Below, one piece after another: positions 61,824 through 64,000 of a DNA stretch of 64,000 nucleotides; positions within the stretch are counted from its first letter, which is position 1; each line of letters opens with the position of its first letter. The stretch comes from Parvimonas micra. Lineage in GTDB: Bacteria > Bacillota > Clostridia > Tissierellales > Peptoniphilaceae. The DNA lies in assembly GCF_037482165.1 (NCBI RefSeq), contig NZ_CP148048.1, positions 1,054,001 to 1,118,000 on the forward strand. The letters run 5' to 3'. Position numbers and translations under genes: made by a program. The notes below the pieces were generated by a model that saw nothing but the letters and a program-made list of their open reading frames with translations, was not told where the DNA came from and ran no database searches.

Positions 61824-62521
61824 ATTTCCTCCTTTTCTACTACCACAATTGCTGTGTTTTTAGGTTTACAATAATATTTTGTAAAAACTTCTCCATTGTA
61901 ACTATAATCTATATCTTTTACATTAGATATCATATTAATTCCTTCTTCGCCATACCATTTTTTTAAATACTTCATAACTTCTTCATTATCTTTTAAAGGT
62001 TGTCCAAATTCAAAAGTTTGTCTATAAATTTTATAAGTAACTTTTCTTTCTTCAAGAAATTTACAAATATCCTGAATTGTATTTTTATTTGGATTATGTA
62101 CAATCTCATTTTCAATATCATTTCTAATTATAATCATTCTTTTAGAAAATAAATTATAAAAATTATAAAAATAATCTTCAATATTCCCAAAATGAGAGAA
62201 TAAAATATTGTCCCTCTTCCCTATTTTTTCTATAAGTTCCCCATTATAGCAGTCAGAGCAAATTGTTTTAAAATTTTTAATTTTATTTTTAGCTATGCTT
62301 TGTTCCAAAAGTTTTAAAACATGCTCATCATAATCAACTCCAACTATATCACTGAAATGATTAGATAATTTCATCGGTAAAATTCCTAATCCACAACCAA
62401 AATCAACGAGACTTTCTCCTTTTGGAATGATTTTCTTTATTTCTGAAGTCATATTGTCGTGGTATTTTGTGTATTCAGAAGCAACTAAATACCATTTTAT
62501 TCTATCTTCATTCCAAAACAT
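61820..62521 (-). CDS. Class I SAM-dependent methyltransferase in the importer operon
   Basis: 233 residues from ATG 62521 (MFWNEDRIKWYLVASEY), 10 nt after AAGGAGG; earlier in-frame codons lie within the ATPase gene. SAM motif I LVDFGCGLGILP, acidic end of strand 2 in DIVGVDYDEHVLKLLE, then ICSDCYNGELI and a C-terminal half I do not recognise. The substrate is unknown; its place between the ATPase and the binding protein suggests it acts on the imported metal complex or its ligand. The gene overlaps the ATPase gene by 14 bp and the binding protein by 4 bp, so it is an integral part of the operon. Confidence 0.82.
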   Translation of the reverse strand: MFWNEDRIKWYLVASEYTKYHDNMTSEIKKIIPKGESLVDFGCGLGILPMKLSNHFSDIVGVDYDEHVLKLLEQSIAKNKIKNFKTICSDCYNGELIEKIGKRDNILFSHFGNIEDYFYNFYNLFSKRMIIIRNDIENEIVHNPNKNTIQDICKFLEERKVTYKIYRQTFEFGQPLKDNEEVMKYLKKWYGEEGINMISNVKDIDYSYNGEVFTKYYCKPKNTAIVVVEKEEI

Positions 62522-63299
62522 AATCTTGTCTAACCTCCTTATAATTAGGAATACAGAATTTTCCATTTTCAGTTTCAATTAAATTTATAGGAACATTATA
62601 TAGTTTTTCTAAAATTTCTTTATTTAAAATTGAAATATCTCCAAAATGACTTTCCTTATTTTTTTTAACAATCAAAATTTTATCTGCATAAGTTAATGCA
62701 TGATTTGGATTATGAGTAGTAATTAAAAAACCTATATTTTTTTCCTTTAATGAATTACAAATCTCCATTATCTTAAGTTGATTGCCATAATCTAAGTTTG
62801 CAACCGGCTCATCCATAAAAATGTAGTTATTAGCTTGTAACAATGCTCTAGCAATTAACACAAGCTGTCTTTCCCCACCACTAATTTGTCTATAATTTTT
62901 ATCTTTTAAATAAGAAATTCCTAAAGTTTTTAAAATTTCAACAGATTTTTCATAATCTTCCCTAGTTGTTTTATAGAAAAATCCATCTTTTTTAGAATAA
63001 TTTCCCATTAAGATAACATCAATAACTTTATAGTCAAAAGCTGGAAAATGAATTTGTGGAATATATGAAATAAATCTTGAAAGTTTTTTACTATCTAATT
63101 CTTTTAAATCAAAATCATCAATAATTACATTTCCATTTTTTATAGGAATAAGTTTTAAAAGTGCTTTTAATAAAGTTGATTTTCCGGCTCCATTTTCTCC
63201 TAAAATGCAGATTATTTCTCCTTTATTTAATGAAAACACAATATCTTTTAGTATTTCATTATTCCCATAAAAAACATTTAAATTTTTAACCTCTATCAT
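62508..63299 (-). CDS. Iron/cobalamin-type ABC transporter ATPase
   Basis: 263 residues, FecE/BtuD type. Walker A GENGAGKST (about 35-43), Q-loop ISYIPQIHFP, signature QISGGERQLVLIARALL, Walker B YIFMDEPVANLD, switch His in ITTHNPNH. The FecCD permease upstream overlaps by 14 bp. Powers import with the permease at 63286-64000 and the binding protein at 60750-61823. Confidence 0.93.
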   Translation of the reverse strand: MIEVKNLNVFYGNNEILKDIVFSLNKGEIICILGENGAGKSTLLKALLKLIPIKNGNVIIDDFDLKELDSKKLSRFISYIPQIHFPAFDYKVIDVILMGNYSKKDGFFYKTTREDYEKSVEILKTLGISYLKDKNYRQISGGERQLVLIARALLQANNYIFMDEPVANLDYGNQLKIMEICNSLKEKNIGFLITTHNPNHALTYADKILIVKKNKESHFGDISILNKEILEKLYNVPINLIETENGKFCIPNYKEVRQDYVLE

Positions 63300-64000
63300 A
63301 ATCTCTACCTTTTTTATAAATCAAATACAAGAATATTGGAGCACCGATAAAAGAAGTAACTATCCCTATTGGAATTTCAGAAGTAGTAATATTTCTACAT
63401 AAAATATCTACGACAAGTAAAAAACTAGCTCCTAAAAGTCCAGATTCAGGAATTACAAATCTATAATCATCCCCAAAAATAAGTCTTGAAAAATGTGGTA
63501 TTACAAGTCCAATCCAACCTATTATACCTGTAACCGCAACACTTGAAGCAGTCATTAATGTTGCAAAAAATATTATAATAAATCTTATTTTTTCAGTATT
63601 AAGTCCAAGTGTTTTAGCCTCTTCTTCACCCATTGTAAAAATATTTATTTCTACTTTATAAAGATTAGATACAATAAGTCCTGTTACAATTGGGAAAAAG
63701 ATAAATTTAAAGTCTATCATTTTTACAGAAGCCAAAGAACCCATAAGCCAATATGTTATGCTTGGCAATTGGTTTTCTGTATCAGCAACAAGTTTTACAA
63801 AGGAAATTAAAGATGAAAATAAACTTCCTATCATCATTCCAGTTAAAATAAGCCCTAAAATTCTATCGCTTCTAAAAATTTTACTTAAAGTGTAAGTAAC
63901 AAAAACTGAAATAATACCTAAACTAAAAGATAATAGTGTTATTTCAAAAAAATTAAAATACATAAGTATTCCAAATGCACTACCAAATGCAGCAGCTTGA
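63286..64000 (-). CDS. FecCD-family ABC permease, C-terminal part (5' end beyond the window)
   Basis: 238 codons visible. Helices of the BtuC/FecCD fold with SIGNATURE-type stretches GLILTGMMIGSLFSSLISF, YWLMGSLASVKMIDF, TMGEEEAKTLGLNTEK, GIIGWIGLVIPHFSRLIFG and LLVVDILCRNITTSEIPIG. The ATG at 63963 is internal: the frame continues upstream to the right edge as QAAAFGSAFGIL, the usual second-helix motif, so about 100 residues lie outside. First visible gene of the importer operon. Confidence 0.93.
   Translation of the reverse strand, partial: QAAAFGSAFGILMYFNFFEITLLSFSLGIISVFVTYTLSKIFRSDRILGLILTGMMIGSLFSSLISFVKLVADTENQLPSITYWLMGSLASVKMIDFKFIFFPIVTGLIVSNLYKVEINIFTMGEEEAKTLGLNTEKIRFIIIFFATLMTASSVAVTGIIGWIGLVIPHFSRLIFGDDYRFVIPESGLLGASFLLVVDILCRNITTSEIPIGIVTSFIGAPIFLYLIYKKGRDYDRG

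Noticed and set aside
63286-63963. Complete 225-residue permease starting at ATG 63963
   Set aside because: The frame stays open to the window edge with FecCD-like residues, so the gene is truncated by the window rather than short.

Overview
The window is a strongly A+T-rich (about three quarters A+T by eye), densely packed chromosome segment from a low-GC Gram-positive anaerobe. The gene content (AddAB, lepB-lepA, a mraZ-to-ftsZ division cluster, WhiA with a Nudix partner, radical-SAM HemW, stand-alone GcvH, clostridial-type Mrp, no tRNA or rRNA) fits the Firmicutes family Peptoniphilaceae. A Parvimonas-like organism is my best guess; this is inference from gene order and composition, not a database match. 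Almost all genes lie on the minus strand; guaB, a bile-salt-hydrolase-family gene, ychF and one lipoprotein gene are on the plus strand.

Layout, by increasing coordinate. 1-5566: addA (cut by the left edge) and addB. 5655-6902: two small membrane-anchored proteins with related C-terminal ends. 7052-10613: a heterodimeric ABC exporter. 10740-14096: pst phosphate-uptake operon with a clear promoter and a hairpin between pstS and pstC. 14197-21920: HAD phosphatase, membrane protein, hemW, lepA, lepB, two half-size chromate-type transporters, prmC and an unknown anchored protein. 22107-33943: division and cell-wall cluster read mraZ-rsmH-ftsL-class B PBP-mraY-murD-ftsW-murG-divIB-ftsZ-nrdR, with a mraZ promoter and three TGGR direct repeats at exact 10-bp spacing that look like the MraZ operator. 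34213-39326: lgt, a DUF1461 membrane protein, yebC, nadE, licD-type transferase and an MFS permease.

39584-40505 is the most accessory-looking part: two immunity-type genes (Imm70-like and DUF2185/Imm33-like) without a visible toxin, the first apparently frameshifted at an A-run. It is followed by an 82-bp structured repeat whose only other copy is at 56986-57067. 40733-42301 encodes a secreted 3D-domain cell-wall protein with a near-consensus promoter and two perfect WalR-type boxes upstream. 42586-45937: EamA permease, gcvH and divergent guaB. 45956-50749: ribF-led operon with galE, a MATE pump, a TIGR01440 protein and a phosphotransferase-family kinase. 50897-55274: a second heterodimeric ABC exporter followed by mrp, divergent from a choloylglycine-hydrolase-family gene (55382-56269). 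56321-60640: DUF4230 protein with a (TA)7 tract inside its likely promoter, whiA and its Nudix partner, ychF, and a lipoprotein built of two repeats. 60750-64000: an iron/heme/cobalamin-type ABC importer operon (permease cut by the right edge) with an embedded methyltransferase.

Points most worth a second look: the 82-bp repeat sitting directly after terminators, the (TA)7 promoter, the WalR boxes, the MraZ operator, a tandem duplication in the N-terminal part of the division PBP, a degenerate Walker A motif in AddB, and the frameshifted immunity gene. Promoter and terminator calls are by eye, and protein families are assigned from recognised motifs without any search.
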